NCBI GenBank assembly: GCA_007133195.1
Contig: SLNH01000218.1
Span: 1 to 54,296, forward strand
Direction of reading: 5' to 3'
DNA from: Nannocystineae bacterium
GTDB taxonomy: Bacteria > Myxococcota_A > Polyangia > Haliangiales > Haliangiaceae
DNA length: 54,296 bases
Shown: one piece after another, positions 33,994 to 44,693 of the stretch
Position numbering within the stretch: the stretch's first letter is position 1
Layout of the letters: every line of letters begins with the position of its first letter
Position numbers and translations under genes: made by a program
The notes under the pieces: model-generated
What the model saw: the letters and a program-made list of their open reading frames with translations, nothing else
Database searches by the model: none
What the model was told of the DNA's origin: nothing

Positions 33994-34383
33994 TCAGTCC
34001 AGGATCTCCCGAATGCGATCGACCAGATCACGAAGTCGAAACGGTTTGACCAGATAGCCTTGGATGTCTACCGGCTCCGGTTGTTGTGGATAGGCGTCCT
34101 TCCACACCGCGCTCATCATGAGCACCGGGACGCGCGCCCCGCCGGGCGCGGCGCGCAGCGAGCGCACCACGTCGAAGCCGCTTTGCCCGGGCAAAAGGAC
34201 ATCCACGATCACCACGTGCGGCTCCCGCTCGGCGAACAGCTCGAGGCCGGAGTCGCCGCTCTCGGCGACGGCGACGTCGAAGCCCTGGGCCGTCAAGTAG
34301 TCGTGGATGAGCGTGGCGTTGGTCGGGTCGTCCTCGACGACCAGCACCGTGATTTCTCGAGCCTCACTATCCGAGCTCGACAT
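33994..34383 (-). CDS. Single-domain response regulator
   Basis: A 129-residue CheY-like receiver with no output domain. Acidic pocket VVEDDP (D18, D19), phosphorylation site D61 in VIVDVLLPG, and the conserved Lys in YLVKPFRL. It precedes the histidine kinase gene by six bases and overlaps the hydrolase homologue upstream by 17 bases. It probably acts by protein contact or as a phosphotransfer intermediate; a downstream target is not in view. Confidence 0.92.
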   Translation of the reverse strand: MSSSDSEAREITVLVVEDDPTNATLIHDYLTAQGFDVAVAESGDSGLELFAEREPHVVIVDVLLPGQSGFDVVRSLRAAPGGARVPVLMMSAVWKDAYPQQPEPVDIQGYLVKPFRLRDLVDRIREILD

Positions 34384-35452
34384 CGACAGCTTCGTCCGTG
34401 GGGCCAGAAATTCGTCCGGATAGGGCGTGGGCGAGCGCGTCCTTGGCGCCGTCGCGCGCCTTCACGAAGGCATCGAGGTGAGCCAGGCAAAGGGCCCGCA
34501 CCACGCGATAGCTGCGCTCGGCCGGCACGAGCTCCGCGAACGGCGCGAGCTCGTCCGCGGTGCCCGCCAGCGCCGGGATGGGGAGCTCGCGGAACATCTC
34601 GTGCATTCGCTCGGCCTGGTCGCACACGTGGTAGTGATCCGCGTTCTTGAGCACCGCCAGCCTCGTAGGCGCGCGGATCTGTGATACGAGCTCGCGCGCG
34701 CTCGAAAGCGGCGTCACGGCGTCCCGCTCGGCCGCGATCGTCAAGACCGGAAGCACGCGACCGAACCCCTCTTCGAGCGCGCCGGCGAGCGGCGCCATCT
34801 GTGGCGCGTCGAGCGCCGGCGGCCCCGCCGTGATCGCCACCAAGATGCGCGGATCGGCGCTCGCCGCCGCCAGCACCGCTGCGCCGCCGACGCCGTGGCC
34901 GATCGCGGCGACGCGCTCGCGCTGAAGGCTGCGCGTCACCGCCCGCGCCGAGCCCCCGAAAAGCGAGTCGATGAGGGCTCGAAGCTCTGCTGGGCGCGCC
35001 GCCGCGAGGTCAGCGAGCACGGGCTCGAGGTCGGTCACCCCGCCGGACTCGACCTGGCGCGCAAGATCGAGGAGGTCCGCGGTGGTGCTGCCTTCATGGT
35101 CGGCGGCGGCGACCACGTAACCGTGACTCGCAAGGTGCGTGCACAGGAAGGTGGACTGGCGGCGATGACCGCCGAGCTCGTGCGAAAACAGCGCGAGCGG
35201 AAATGCCCCGAGACGAGGCGCCGCGTCCCGGACCGCCGCCTGCCACGTGGTCGGGGCCCCCGGGAACGGCGAAAACGCGTCACGCATGCCGGGATCGCTA
35301 TCTGCCCCGGCGTAGCGATCGCTCGCGGGATACCAAAGTTCGACTCGGAGCAGCCGGCCCTCGCGCGTCACCTCGGTGGTATGTACGCCGACGGGATGCG
35401 GCCCGCGGGCGCGCGGATCGTAAGCCATCTCGGGCGAAGGTACCCGATCCAT
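34367..35452 (-). CDS. PAF-acetylhydrolase/dienelactone-type hydrolase homologue lacking nucleophile Ser
   Basis: A 361-residue alpha/beta-hydrolase-fold protein similar to bacterial PAF-acetylhydrolase-like enzymes: VELWYPASDRY, PLALFSHELGGHRRQS, HGYVVAAADHEGS. At the nucleophile elbow (near 184) the family GHSxG reads GHGVGG: Ser is replaced by Gly (codon GGC, one base from AGC). The Asp (AERDAVTPL) and His (NADHYHV) positions appear retained. No signal peptide is seen. It overlaps the response-regulator gene by 17 bases and so shares its operon. It may be a pseudo-enzyme with a binding or sensing role in the two-component system, or use another nucleophile. Confidence 0.78.
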   Translation of the reverse strand: MDRVPSPEMAYDPRARGPHPVGVHTTEVTREGRLLRVELWYPASDRYAGADSDPGMRDAFSPFPGAPTTWQAAVRDAAPRLGAFPLALFSHELGGHRRQSTFLCTHLASHGYVVAAADHEGSTTADLLDLARQVESGGVTDLEPVLADLAAARPAELRALIDSLFGGSARAVTRSLQRERVAAIGHGVGGAAVLAAASADPRILVAITAGPPALDAPQMAPLAGALEEGFGRVLPVLTIAAERDAVTPLSSARELVSQIRAPTRLAVLKNADHYHVCDQAERMHEMFRELPIPALAGTADELAPFAELVPAERSYRVVRALCLAHLDAFVKARDGAKDALAHALSGRISGPTDEAVDVELG

Positions 35453-35621
35453 CAGCCAACGGCGAACCCGTCACCGGGCGATTACCGAAACCGGCGAAAG
35501 CGGAGCCCACGGCGGCGCGCTGCCGCCGGCCCCTGCGCGCCCGCTTGAGTCCTTGCACGCGATCGTCCATGATGCGCGGGGCGCGCGAGCGGCAATCTTC
35601 GCATAACCACGGGAAACTCCG

Positions 35622-36578
35622 ATGAAAACTCTGGTTACAGGAGCCGGCGGCCAGGTCGGCGCCGAGCTGGTGCGAAAGCTGCGCCAACGCGGCGAGACGG
35701 TCGTCCCGACCGACCGGGTCGTCCCCGAAGGAGCCGACGAAAACTACCGGGCGCTCGACGTCACGAACCGCGGCGAGCTCGACGAGCTCTTGGCGCAGGA
35801 GCAGCCAGATGTCGTCTACCACCTCGCGGCCGTGCTCAGCGCCCGGGGTGAGGAGAATCCGCAAGCCACCTACGAGGTCAACCAGACGGGGACCTACAAC
35901 GTGCTCGAGGCGTGCCGGCAGGCCGGCGTACGGCGAGTCGTGTTCACGAGCAGCATCGCCGTGTTCGGTCCCCGCGTCCCGGACCCGACCCCCGACGACG
36001 CGCCACTTTCGCCCACCACGATGTACGGCGTCACCAAGGTGGCGGGCGAGCTCCTCGGCGCCTATTACGAGCACCGCTACGGGCTGGATTTTCGAGGCGT
36101 CCGGTTTCCCGGCCTGATAAGCGCCGCCGAGCCGGGCGGCGGGACCAGCGACTACGCCCTTTACATGTACGTCGAGGGCGTGAGGCGGGGAGCGTACGAG
36201 GCCTTCTGCCGCCCCGAGACGCGGATTCCGCTCATGTACATGCCCGACGGGATCCGCGCGCTCGTCGAAATCGGACAGGCGCCCAAGTCGCGCCTCACGC
36301 GCTGCGTCTACAACATCGCCGCGTTCAGTCCCACGGCGGCCGATATCGCCCAGAGCGTCGAGCGAGCGCTTTCGCGCGTGTCGATCGCGTTTTCGCCCGA
36401 CCCCCACCGTCAGGCGATCCTCGACTCATGGCCGCGCGCGCTCGACGACGCGCCCGCGCGGCGCGACTGGGACTGGGCGCCGGCCTACGATCTCGAAGCC
36501 ATGACCGAGGAGCTCGTCTCCGAGCTGCGCGCGCGCGAGGGGGACGAGCGGCGCGGGCCGCGCGAGGCCGGCGGCTGA
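35622..36578 (+). CDS. tdh: L-threonine 3-dehydrogenase (SDR/epimerase type)
   Basis: A 318-residue extended SDR enzyme. NAD-binding VTGAGGQVGAELVRKL opens the chain; YHLAAVLSARGEENP, VFTSSIAVFG with Ser, the YGVTK catalytic pair, and RFPGLISAAEPGGGTSDYA are the signature of the non-zinc threonine dehydrogenases of the nucleotide-sugar-epimerase fold. It oxidises L-threonine to 2-amino-3-ketobutyrate. The kbl gene that consumes this product starts 21 bases downstream, which strongly supports the assignment over a sugar epimerase. Confidence 0.9.
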   Translation: MKTLVTGAGGQVGAELVRKLRQRGETVVPTDRVVPEGADENYRALDVTNRGELDELLAQEQPDVVYHLAAVLSARGEENPQATYEVNQTGTYNVLEACRQAGVRRVVFTSSIAVFGPRVPDPTPDDAPLSPTTMYGVTKVAGELLGAYYEHRYGLDFRGVRFPGLISAAEPGGGTSDYALYMYVEGVRRGAYEAFCRPETRIPLMYMPDGIRALVEIGQAPKSRLTRCVYNIAAFSPTAADIAQSVERALSRVSIAFSPDPHRQAILDSWPRALDDAPARRDWDWAPAYDLEAMTEELVSELRAREGDERRGPREAGG

Positions 36579-36599
36579 AACGAGCCGCGAGGAGGATCG

Positions 36600-37787
36600 A
36601 TGTTCGAGCAAGCCAGACAGCACTACACCGAAATTCTGGACGAGATCCGAGACGCCGGGCTGTGGAAGGAAGAGCGCGTCATCACCTCGCCTCAGGGCGC
36701 GGAGATCGCGGTGGGCGACAAGACCGTGATCAACTTTTGCGCGAACAACTACCTCGGCCTGTCGAACCATCCCAAGGTGCTCGAGGCGGCCCGCGGCGCG
36801 CTCGGCGAGCGCGGCTACGGCCTATCGAGCGTGCGCTTCATCTGCGGCACACAGGACCGGCACAAGGAGCTCGAGGACGAGATCACGCGCTTCCTCGGCA
36901 CCGAGGACACCATCCTTTACAGCTCGTGCTTCGACGCCAACGCCGGGCTGTTCGAAACCCTGCTCGGCCCGGAGGACGCCGTGATCTCGGCGGATCTCAA
37001 CCACGCCTCCGTCATCGACGGGATCCGCCTGTGCAAGGCCGGCCGACACCGCTACAAACACGACGACATGGGCGAGCTCGAGGACGCGCTGCGCAAGACG
37101 CAGTCCGCGCGCCACCGCCTCATCGCCACTGACGGCGTGTTCAGCATGGACGGCGACATCGCGAAGCTCTCCGAGATCTGTGATCTCGCCGAGCGATACG
37201 GCGCCATGGTGATGGTCGATGACAGCCACGCCACCGGCTTCCTCGGCGCCCGCGGCCGCGGCACCCACGAGTACGCCGGTTGCATGGAGCGCGTCGATAT
37301 CGTCACCTCCACGCTCGGCAAGGCGCTCGGCGGCGCGTCCGGGGGCTTTACGAGCGCGCGCAAGCCGATCGTGGAGCTTTTGCGCAACCGCTCGCGCCCG
37401 TACCTGTTTTCCAACACGCTCGCGCCGCCGATCGTCGCCGGCAGCTTGGCGGCCCTCTCGCTGCTCTCGGAATCCACCGAGCTGCGCGACAAGCTCGAGC
37501 GTAACACCCGGCGCTTTCGCCACGGCATGACCGCGGCGGGCTTCGACATCCGCCCCGGCGATCACCCCATCGTGCCGATCATGCTGGGCGACGCCAAGCT
37601 GGCCGTGGATTTCGCTGCCCGCCTCATGGACGACGGCATCTACGTCATCGGCTTCAGCTACCCGGTCGTGCCCAAGGGCAAAGCGCGGATCCGCGTGCAG
37701 CTGTCGGCGGCCCACACCGAAGACGATATCGATCGCGCGATCGCCGCGTTTCAACGCATCGGCAAAAGCCTGGACGTGGTCTCGTGA
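36600..37787 (+). CDS. kbl: Glycine C-acetyltransferase (2-amino-3-ketobutyrate CoA ligase)
   Basis: A 395-residue PLP enzyme of the alpha-oxoamine synthase family that converts 2-amino-3-ketobutyrate plus CoA to glycine and acetyl-CoA. Landmarks: [43 protein letters not shown] with the PLP-stacking/Asp residues, and the PLP Lys in [17 protein letters not shown] precedes the ATG. Second step of threonine degradation after tdh; its stop overlaps the start of the double-VOC lipoprotein gene. Confidence 0.95.
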   Translation: MFEQARQHYTEILDEIRDAGLWKEERVITSPQGAEIAVGDKTVINFCANNYLGLSNHPKVLEAARGALGERGYGLSSVRFICGTQDRHKELEDEITRFLGTEDTILYSSCFDANAGLFETLLGPEDAVISADLNHASVIDGIRLCKAGRHRYKHDDMGELEDALRKTQSARHRLIATDGVFSMDGDIAKLSEICDLAERYGAMVMVDDSHATGFLGARGRGTHEYAGCMERVDIVTSTLGKALGGASGGFTSARKPIVELLRNRSRPYLFSNTLAPPIVAGSLAALSLLSESTELRDKLERNTRRFRHGMTAAGFDIRPGDHPIVPIMLGDAKLAVDFAARLMDDGIYVIGFSYPVVPKGKARIRVQLSAAHTEDDIDRAIAAFQRIGKSLDVVS

Positions 37788-38968
37788 CAGCCCTCATGAG
37801 TCTCTCGATAGCGAGCCGCAGGCTCGGCCCCTTCCTCGGCGGTGTGGTGCTCGCGCCGGTGATCACCGCCGGGGCCTGCGCGCGCGCGACCGACGCTTCC
37901 GAACCGAGCCCCCCGGAGGCCGAAAAACCCGAAGCCGAGCCCGAGGCCAAGGCGCCATCCGCCAAGCCCGAGACCGACCCGGCGCCCGCGGCAACCGAAG
38001 GCGCATCCCCCGTCCCCGAGGCCTTCGAGCGGGGTCCTGCTCCCCACCTCGTGGTCGCGGACGCCGCCGCCGCGATCGAATACTACGAGCGAGTGTTCGG
38101 CGCCGAAGAAGCCTACCGAGCGCTGGGCCCAGGGGGCACGGTGGTCCACGCGATGCTCCGCATCGGCGACGCCGTCTTGACCCTGTCCGAGGAGCAGCCG
38201 CAGGTGGAGCGGTTCGCCCCGACTCGCTATGAGGGCTCGCCTTTCGGCCTGCACCTTTACGTGGACGACGCAGTCGCGACGTACAGCAAAGCGCTCGAAG
38301 CGGGCGCCCGCGAAGTGGAGCCGGTGACCTACCAATTTTGGGGTGACCGTCACGGGCGGCTTCTCGGTCCGTTTGGCCACTCTTGGTCGGTCGCCACGCG
38401 GGTCTCCGAAATCCCGGCCGACGACCAGCGAGCGCTCGCGGAGCGAGCCGCGGCGGGCGAGGCGATCGAGGAGCCGGCCGACGCCGAACCCATGGCTCCG
38501 CCGCCGGGGTGGAGCGCGCTCACCCCGTCACTCGTGGTCTCGGACGTGGACGCGGCGGTGCAGTTTTACGGCGAGGCGTTCGGTGCCGAGACCCGCTCGA
38601 CGCTCAGCGCTCCGGGCGGTGAGACGATCCAGGCCGAAATCCAAATCCGCGATCAGATCGTTCTTGTCAGCGCGGGCGGGCCGGACGCAGACGAGGGTCC
38701 CGTGAGCCCACTCGAAGCGGGCGGGACGTCCGTTCAGCTTACCTATTACGTAGAAGACGCCGGGGCGACACAGGCGCGCGCCCTCGCCGCGGGTGCCGAC
38801 GAAACCCTCCCGATCACCGAGATGTTCTGGGGTGACCTGTGGAGCGAGGTCGAGGATCCGTTCGGCCACGTGTGGTCGATCGCCACCCGGACGGAAGTCG
38901 TTCCTCCCGAGGAGATCGAACGCCGTGCCCGCGAGTTGAGCGGTGATGCGGGCGCGCGCTCGCCGTGA
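37784..38968 (+). CDS. Lipoprotein with two VOC (glyoxalase-like) domains
   Basis: A 394-residue predicted lipoprotein: signal peptide to lipobox TAGAC, then a 45-residue Pro/Glu/Ala/Lys linker, then two vicinal-oxygen-chelate domains of PhnB/glyoxalase type, about 85-205 ([20 protein letters not shown] to [12 protein letters not shown]) and 242-375 ([20 protein letters not shown] to [12 protein letters not shown]). The two halves are clear duplicates. The GTG start overlaps the kbl TGA (GTGA), implying translational coupling; an ATG at 37796 would keep the signal. Why an exported metal-binding lipoprotein is coupled to threonine catabolism is unknown; removal of methylglyoxal or aminoacetone-derived aldehydes is one guess. 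Confidence 0.82.
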   Translation: MTALMSLSIASRRLGPFLGGVVLAPVITAGACARATDASEPSPPEAEKPEAEPEAKAPSAKPETDPAPAATEGASPVPEAFERGPAPHLVVADAAAAIEYYERVFGAEEAYRALGPGGTVVHAMLRIGDAVLTLSEEQPQVERFAPTRYEGSPFGLHLYVDDAVATYSKALEAGAREVEPVTYQFWGDRHGRLLGPFGHSWSVATRVSEIPADDQRALAERAAAGEAIEEPADAEPMAPPPGWSALTPSLVVSDVDAAVQFYGEAFGAETRSTLSAPGGETIQAEIQIRDQIVLVSAGGPDADEGPVSPLEAGGTSVQLTYYVEDAGATQARALAAGADETLPITEMFWGDLWSEVEDPFGHVWSIATRTEVVPPEEIERRARELSGDAGARSP

Positions 38969-39020
38969 CCTCCGAGGCCGGGTGCCCGTTCGCGGGCGCC
39001 GCCCCGGAGGCGGCCGTCAA

Positions 39021-39128
39021 TTCTTGACTAAATTACTCAAGTACAGGCTGGCTGCCAGCGCCCCCTAGCAAAACTTGGCGATATCACAGGGGGTATCGTC
39101 GAAACGAATTCTAGACTAAACTACTCGG
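39021..39128 (+). promoter_or_regulatory. cysD control region with twin Rrf2-like operators
   Basis: Two near-identical direct repeats stand 88 bases apart: TTCTTGACTAAATTACTCAA (39021-39040) and TTCTAGACTAAACTACTCGG (39109-39128), 15 of 20 bases alike. Each has the partial symmetry GACTaa-n-tACTC and resembles binding sites of Rrf2-family regulators (IscR type 1, CymR). Between them CGATA-N10-TATCG (39079-39098) forms a further inverted repeat. The second copy ends 24 bases before the cysD ATG. Control by cysteine or Fe-S status is inferred. Confidence 0.6.
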
Positions 39129-39152
39129 AAATCTCATCGCGAGAGGAACCCG

Positions 39153-40013
<861 letters not shown>

Positions 40014-40028
40014 GGGATCGATCTGCAC

Positions 40029-41819
40029 ATGGCGCGCGAGACAATGAACGTGGTGATCGTCGGCCATGTCGATCACGGCAAGTCGACGCTGGTGGGCAGG
40101 CTCCTCGCCGATACGGGCGTGCTAGGCGAGGGGAAGCTCGAAAAGGTGATCGAGACCTGTAAGCGGCAGGGCAAGGTCTTCGAGTACGCGTTTTTGCTGG
40201 ACGCGCTCGAGGAGGAGCAGGGTCAGGGCATCACCATCGACGCCGCGCGCGTGTTTTTCCGCACCCCGCTTCGCGACTACATCATCATCGACGCCCCCGG
40301 ACACATCGAGTTTTTGAAGAACATGGTGACCGGGGCTGCGCGGGCCGAAGCCGCGATCCTGCTCGTCGACGCCAAGGAGGGGGTTCAAGAGAACAGCCGG
40401 CGCCATGGTTACCTCCTGTCGATGCTCGGGATCCGACAGGTGGTCGTGGCGGTCAACAAGATCGACCTCGTCGACTATGACCGCGCGACGTTCTGGTCGA
40501 TCGTCGACGAGTATCGGGATTTTTTGGGAGGCATCGGGATCGAGCCGCGCCACTTCGTCCCTGTGAGCGCGCGCGGCGGCGATATGGTCGCGGAGCGCTC
40601 GACCGCCCTAAAGTGGTTCGACGGTCCCACGGTGCTCGAGGCGCTCGACGGGTTGGGGAAAAAGCCCCAGGCCGAAAATCAGCCGCTGCGGATGCCCGTG
40701 CAAGACGTCTACAAATTCAACGAGCGCGGCGACGATCGGCGCATCATCGCGGGGCGCGTGGAGGCGGGCGCGCTCCGAGCGGGCGATCGCGTGCTGTTTT
40801 CGCCGTCGAACAAGTCCTCGACGATCCGCTCGATCGAGGTCTTCAACGCCTCGCCGCCCGAGTCGGTGACCGCCGGGCAGTCCGCCGGGGTCACGCTCAC
40901 CGAACAGGTCTTCGTGAGTCGCGGCGAGATCATGAGTCACCTCGAGCGCGTCCCGAGCGTGAGCACGAAGTTCCGCGCGAACGTGTTCTGGCTCGGCCGA
41001 AACCCGATGAAAAAGGGGGCTCGGTACAAGCTCAAGCTCACGACGGCTGAAACCCACGTCGCCATCGATCAGATTCACCGCATCCTGGACGCCAGCGAGC
41101 TGGACGCGCGCATCGATAAGGATCGAATCGACCGCCACGACGTCGCGGACGTGGTGTTTCGCACGCGTCAGCCGGTCGCGTTCGATCCAGCAGACGATCT
41201 GGAGGCGACGGGACGGTTCGTCATCGTGGACGGCTACGATATCGCCGGCGGCGGCATCGTGCGCGAGCTCATCGAGGACGAGCAGGCGGAGACCCGCGAG
41301 CTCAGTCGGCAGCGAAACCTCAGCTGGGTGCGCGGCGACGTCTCGCCGGGCGAGCGGGCCGAGCTCACCGGTCATCCGGCGACCATGGTCCTGTTCACCG
41401 GCGCCGCGGGCGTCGGCAAGCACGTCGTCGCGCGCGCGCTCGAGCTCGCGCTGTTTCGCGCCGGCCACAACGCCTACCTCCTAGACGGCCAAAACGTCCG
41501 CGCCAGCGCGGGAAGCGGCATGGACAGCGTCGATGACGACGTCGACGAGGCCATGCGGCGCGTCGGCGAGGTGGCGCATATCCTTCTCGACGCCGGCGTG
41601 CTCGTGGTGTCGACCACGAATGTGATTCGGCAGCACGACCACCGCGCTCTCGCGGCCCAGATCGCCCCATTCCCGATGCTCGTCGTTCACTTGGGTGAAG
41701 ACGAGGGGCCCGAGGACGTGGATGTGAAGCTGCCTCCCCACCCCGACGCGGAGACCGCGGAAGCGCAGGTCCTCGCGGCCCTGCGCGAGCGCAACCGAGT
41801 GCGCACCGGCGGAGCCTAG
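40029..41819 (+). CDS. cysN: Sulfate adenylyltransferase GTPase subunit with degenerate APS-kinase domain
   Basis: A 596-residue fusion. The N-terminal GTPase ([24 protein letters not shown]) and beta-barrels of CysN cover about 1-430 and look intact; GTP hydrolysis drives APS formation by CysD. From about 440 an APS-kinase-like domain follows: [30 protein letters not shown]. In active kinases the P-loop ends GKS/GKT and the next motif is DGDN; here they read GKHV and DGQN, and the FSxxDRxxN motif is absent. The kinase half therefore looks inactive, unlike true CysNC. Sulfate would stop at APS unless another kinase exists, consistent with an APS reductase route. Confidence 0.93.
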   Translation: MARETMNVVIVGHVDHGKSTLVGRLLADTGVLGEGKLEKVIETCKRQGKVFEYAFLLDALEEEQGQGITIDAARVFFRTPLRDYIIIDAPGHIEFLKNMVTGAARAEAAILLVDAKEGVQENSRRHGYLLSMLGIRQVVVAVNKIDLVDYDRATFWSIVDEYRDFLGGIGIEPRHFVPVSARGGDMVAERSTALKWFDGPTVLEALDGLGKKPQAENQPLRMPVQDVYKFNERGDDRRIIAGRVEAGALRAGDRVLFSPSNKSSTIRSIEVFNASPPESVTAGQSAGVTLTEQVFVSRGEIMSHLERVPSVSTKFRANVFWLGRNPMKKGARYKLKLTTAETHVAIDQIHRILDASELDARIDKDRIDRHDVADVVFRTRQPVAFDPADDLEATGRFVIVDGYDIAGGGIVRELIEDEQAETRELSRQRNLSWVRGDVSPGERAELTGHPATMVLFTGAAGVGKHVVARALELALFRAGHNAYLLDGQNVRASAGSGMDSVDDDVDEAMRRVGEVAHILLDAGVLVVSTTNVIRQHDHRALAAQIAPFPMLVVHLGEDEGPEDVDVKLPPHPDAETAEAQVLAALRERNRVRTGGA

Positions 41820-41914
41820 TGCCTCGACCAGGCGTTATGATTCGATCGAGGCCCTAAGTCGATTGTGGCTTTCCGCGCGTCTGGTTGTGACGCTAAGATT
41901 GCCGAGCACACGTC

Positions 41915-42775
41915 ATGGGTTTGTCCTCGCTCCAGCTCGAAGCCTTCGTCGCCGCAGCGCGCGCGGGCAACTTCTCGCAAGCCGCGGGAGAGCTCCACAT
42001 CACCCAGTCGGCGCTCAGCCAGCGCATCAAGAGCCTGGAAGAGGAGCTCCACCAAACGCTGTTTCAGCGAATGCCGCGCGGCGTGAGGCCCACCGACGCG
42101 GGGATGCGGCTGCTTCGCTATTGTAAGGGCAGGGATCGGCTCGAGGAGGAGCTCCTCGCCGACCTCACCGGCAGCGGCGAAGCGGGGCTGGGTGGATCGC
42201 TCCGCATCGCCGCCTATTCGTCGATCGTGCGGTCTGTGCTCATGCCGACGCTCGCGCCGCTCCTGCGCGAACATCCCAAGGTCCAGCCGCATGTCCAGAA
42301 CGCCGAGATGCGCGAGCTGCCCGAGCTTTTGTTGTCGGGCTCGGTCGATTTCGTGGTGTTGGATCGCGCTTTCCCCCGCAGCGATCTCGAAATCATCAAG
42401 CTCGGCGAGGAGGAGATCGTGGTGATCGATGGGCGCGAACACCCCGCGCCGCCCGGTGTGTATCTCGATCACGATCCCGACGACCCGACCACGGCGCAGT
42501 ATTTCAACCAGCAGGCGGGTGAGGTGCCTAGCTTCCGCCGCGCGTTTCTCGACGAGGTCTACGCGCTCCTCGACGGGGTGGCGCTGGGCATGGGGCGCGC
42601 CGTGATCTCGAGACACCTCGTGGACGGAGATCCGCGCGTGGTGATCGTGGAAGACTTCAGGCCGGTGCGCGTTCCCGTGTTGCTGCACTTTTTCCGGCAG
42701 CCGTTTTACACGCAGCTCCACGAGCAGGTCGTGGCGACGCTTTGCGAGCGGGTGCCCGAGCGACTCACGCGGTAG
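41915..42775 (+). CDS. LysR-family transcriptional regulator
   Basis: A 286-residue LysR regulator. The winged HTH covers 1-62: LEAFVAAARAGNFSQAAGELHITQSALSQRIKSLEEEL, with typical Thr-Gln-Ser-Ala recognition helix, then the linker helix and a two-lobed effector domain from about 90. Sequence in the HTH and dimer linker is like the ArgP/IciA and related branches, but ligand prediction is unsafe. It starts 95 bases downstream of cysNC on the same strand and may regulate it, although no LysR box (T-N11-A) was recognised upstream of cysD. Confidence 0.9.
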   Translation: MGLSSLQLEAFVAAARAGNFSQAAGELHITQSALSQRIKSLEEELHQTLFQRMPRGVRPTDAGMRLLRYCKGRDRLEEELLADLTGSGEAGLGGSLRIAAYSSIVRSVLMPTLAPLLREHPKVQPHVQNAEMRELPELLLSGSVDFVVLDRAFPRSDLEIIKLGEEEIVVIDGREHPAPPGVYLDHDPDDPTTAQYFNQQAGEVPSFRRAFLDEVYALLDGVALGMGRAVISRHLVDGDPRVVIVEDFRPVRVPVLLHFFRQPFYTQLHEQVVATLCERVPERLTR

Positions 42776-42820
42776 GCGTAACGCCGCTCGGCGGCAAAAC
42801 GCGCTCGCCGCGCCCCCGCG

Positions 42821-44548
42821 CTACAAGTCGCCGAGTATCGGGCCCGCATCCGGGCCTAGCAAGGCGTCGCGGATCGCCGCCGGCGGCGCGCAGCCGTGGG
42901 CGAGCAGCTCGTCGTGAAAGTCCGAATCGGCGGCGGGTCCGGCGGCCGATCGCCACTCGCTGGCCATCGCTTCGATAGCCAGGCGCCCGAGCGCCTGCGA
43001 ACCATAGGTGACGTCGTAGGTGGCGCGGCGCGCCTCTCTCCGCGCCGTGGCCGGGTCGAGGAATGCTTCGGCTTGCAAGCGCTCGGCCGCCTCCGGGGCG
43101 GTCATGGCGCCGGTGTGCAGGTCGAGCGCCGTCAGCACGCGGAGGCTCCGCAAGATTGCCGAGCTTCGCAACATCACGTGCACCCGCGGCTCGCCGCTGG
43201 CCAGGCCCGCCCTCCACACCATGGACTCGGCGTAGTGGGCAAAGCCCCCCCGCGTGGTCTCCGGACACAAGGTGGCCAGAATATCGGACTGGTTGCGGGC
43301 CGACGCGGCGGCGTGGAGCGCGCGGCCTGCGCTCCCCTCGCGCGCCGCGGCCACGAGGAGATCACCAATCGACAAAACGTAGCCGTCCCGCTCCGCCTGC
43401 GGCCAGCTGGGATCCGGCGGCGAGACGTAGAGCGCCGCTGGCCAAGGCTCCTCCGCCCGTGCCGCCGGCGAGCGGCTCACGAGCTTCCGATCGCGAAGCG
43501 TCGGCGGCGCCGGCAGAGCCTGGATCTCGAGGTCGCTTGGCACCCGGGCGGCCTCGGTCTGTTCGACCAGGGCGCGCACCTCCATGTCGTGCCCCTCCGC
43601 GATGGCGTAGACCTCGTCAGCCGCGGGCCGGTTGCTCCGTTCGAAGCCCACGATTTCGGCCACCGAGGCCCCGCTGTCGATCTCCGCCGCCGCCTCCGCG
43701 AGCGCCGCGCGATGGCGCTCGAGCGCCGCCTGGGCGGCGCCGCGAATCGTCGAGAGTTCGACGTCGATCCCTTCGGCCGCAAACCGCCGCCTAAGCCCGT
43801 CCTCGCCGAGCTCGAACGTCGGCGGCGCCTCACTTAGCCGCGCGCCGAGCGCGTCGCGAAAGCTCGCGAGCGCGCCCTTGCACGCGGCCAGGCTATCTTC
43901 GAGCCCAGCCGGGGCATCGGCGAACGCGGTCGCGACGCGATCGTCGAGATAGGCGATCGACGCCTCCGCGTCGACCTGGGCGGCCCGGAGCCAGGGGCGC
44001 GGCGCGTCGGACGAGATTCTGGCAACGGCTGCGTCCAAAAACGACTCCGCGCCGTCGCAGATCGCCATCACGGCCTCCGCGCGCTCGCCGGCCGGGGCGT
44101 AGGGCACATCCGCGTAATAGCTCACGTCGAGGGCGTGCACGGCGCGGCGCGGATCGCGAGCGTGCGCCCGGAGGACCTCGAGCTCGAACAGCCCGCGCGC
44201 CGCGCGCACCAAGATCGCCTCGCGCTCGGCGCGCTGCGTGGGAGAGAGCGCCTCGCGTTCGAACGACGAAAACGCGTCCCGCGCCGCCTCGAGCCGCGCG
44301 ATCTCCTCCTGCACCGCATCGTCCGAGCGATCGGGAAGGACGCCGGCGTGCTCGTGGTGGCCGAGCGTCACCGCGAGCCCAGGCCGAAACGCGTGCTCCG
44401 CCTCCTGAAAGGCCTCTGCGCGGTCCGAAAACGACGCCGCGCGGGCGCCTCCCTCTCGCTCGCTGTGGTGAGGCACATCGGGATCGGGTGAGCTACCTCC
44501 GCACGCGGCCGCAACGACCGCGGGCGCGATCAGCGCGCCGTATTTCAT
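42821..44548 (-). CDS. DUF885-family lipoprotein with lost metal motif
   Basis: A 575-residue lipoprotein (signal MKYGALIAPAVVAAAC, lipobox AAAC). The body is largely helical and matches the DUF885 family of putative zinc carboxypeptidase-like proteins, including LYVSPPDPSW and GGFAHYAESMVWRAGL, the equivalent of the family's GWALYAE. The family's zinc motif HExxPGHH is replaced by REGSAGRALH (near 402), so two of the expected metal ligands are gone. The protein is probably not a peptidase. It is convergent with the LysR gene. Function unknown; a scaffold or inhibitor role is only a possibility. Confidence 0.75.
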   Translation of the reverse strand: MKYGALIAPAVVAAACGGSSPDPDVPHHSEREGGARAASFSDRAEAFQEAEHAFRPGLAVTLGHHEHAGVLPDRSDDAVQEEIARLEAARDAFSSFEREALSPTQRAEREAILVRAARGLFELEVLRAHARDPRRAVHALDVSYYADVPYAPAGERAEAVMAICDGAESFLDAAVARISSDAPRPWLRAAQVDAEASIAYLDDRVATAFADAPAGLEDSLAACKGALASFRDALGARLSEAPPTFELGEDGLRRRFAAEGIDVELSTIRGAAQAALERHRAALAEAAAEIDSGASVAEIVGFERSNRPAADEVYAIAEGHDMEVRALVEQTEAARVPSDLEIQALPAPPTLRDRKLVSRSPAARAEEPWPAALYVSPPDPSWPQAERDGYVLSIGDLLVAAAREGSAGRALHAAASARNQSDILATLCPETTRGGFAHYAESMVWRAGLASGEPRVHVMLRSSAILRSLRVLTALDLHTGAMTAPEAAERLQAEAFLDPATARREARRATYDVTYGSQALGRLAIEAMASEWRSAAGPAADSDFHDELLAHGCAPPAAIRDALLGPDAGPILGDL

Positions 44549-44693
44549 CGCATCACTGTATCCAGCGGCGACCGGCGACGGAAGCGCCGACGCGCGCCGA
44601 AGTCTGCGCTCGCCCTCCGCGGACTACGGACTGGCGCTCGTACGGGCGACGAACCAGACCGCCGCCGGACCATCGCAAGCCGGCGCGGCGGCG

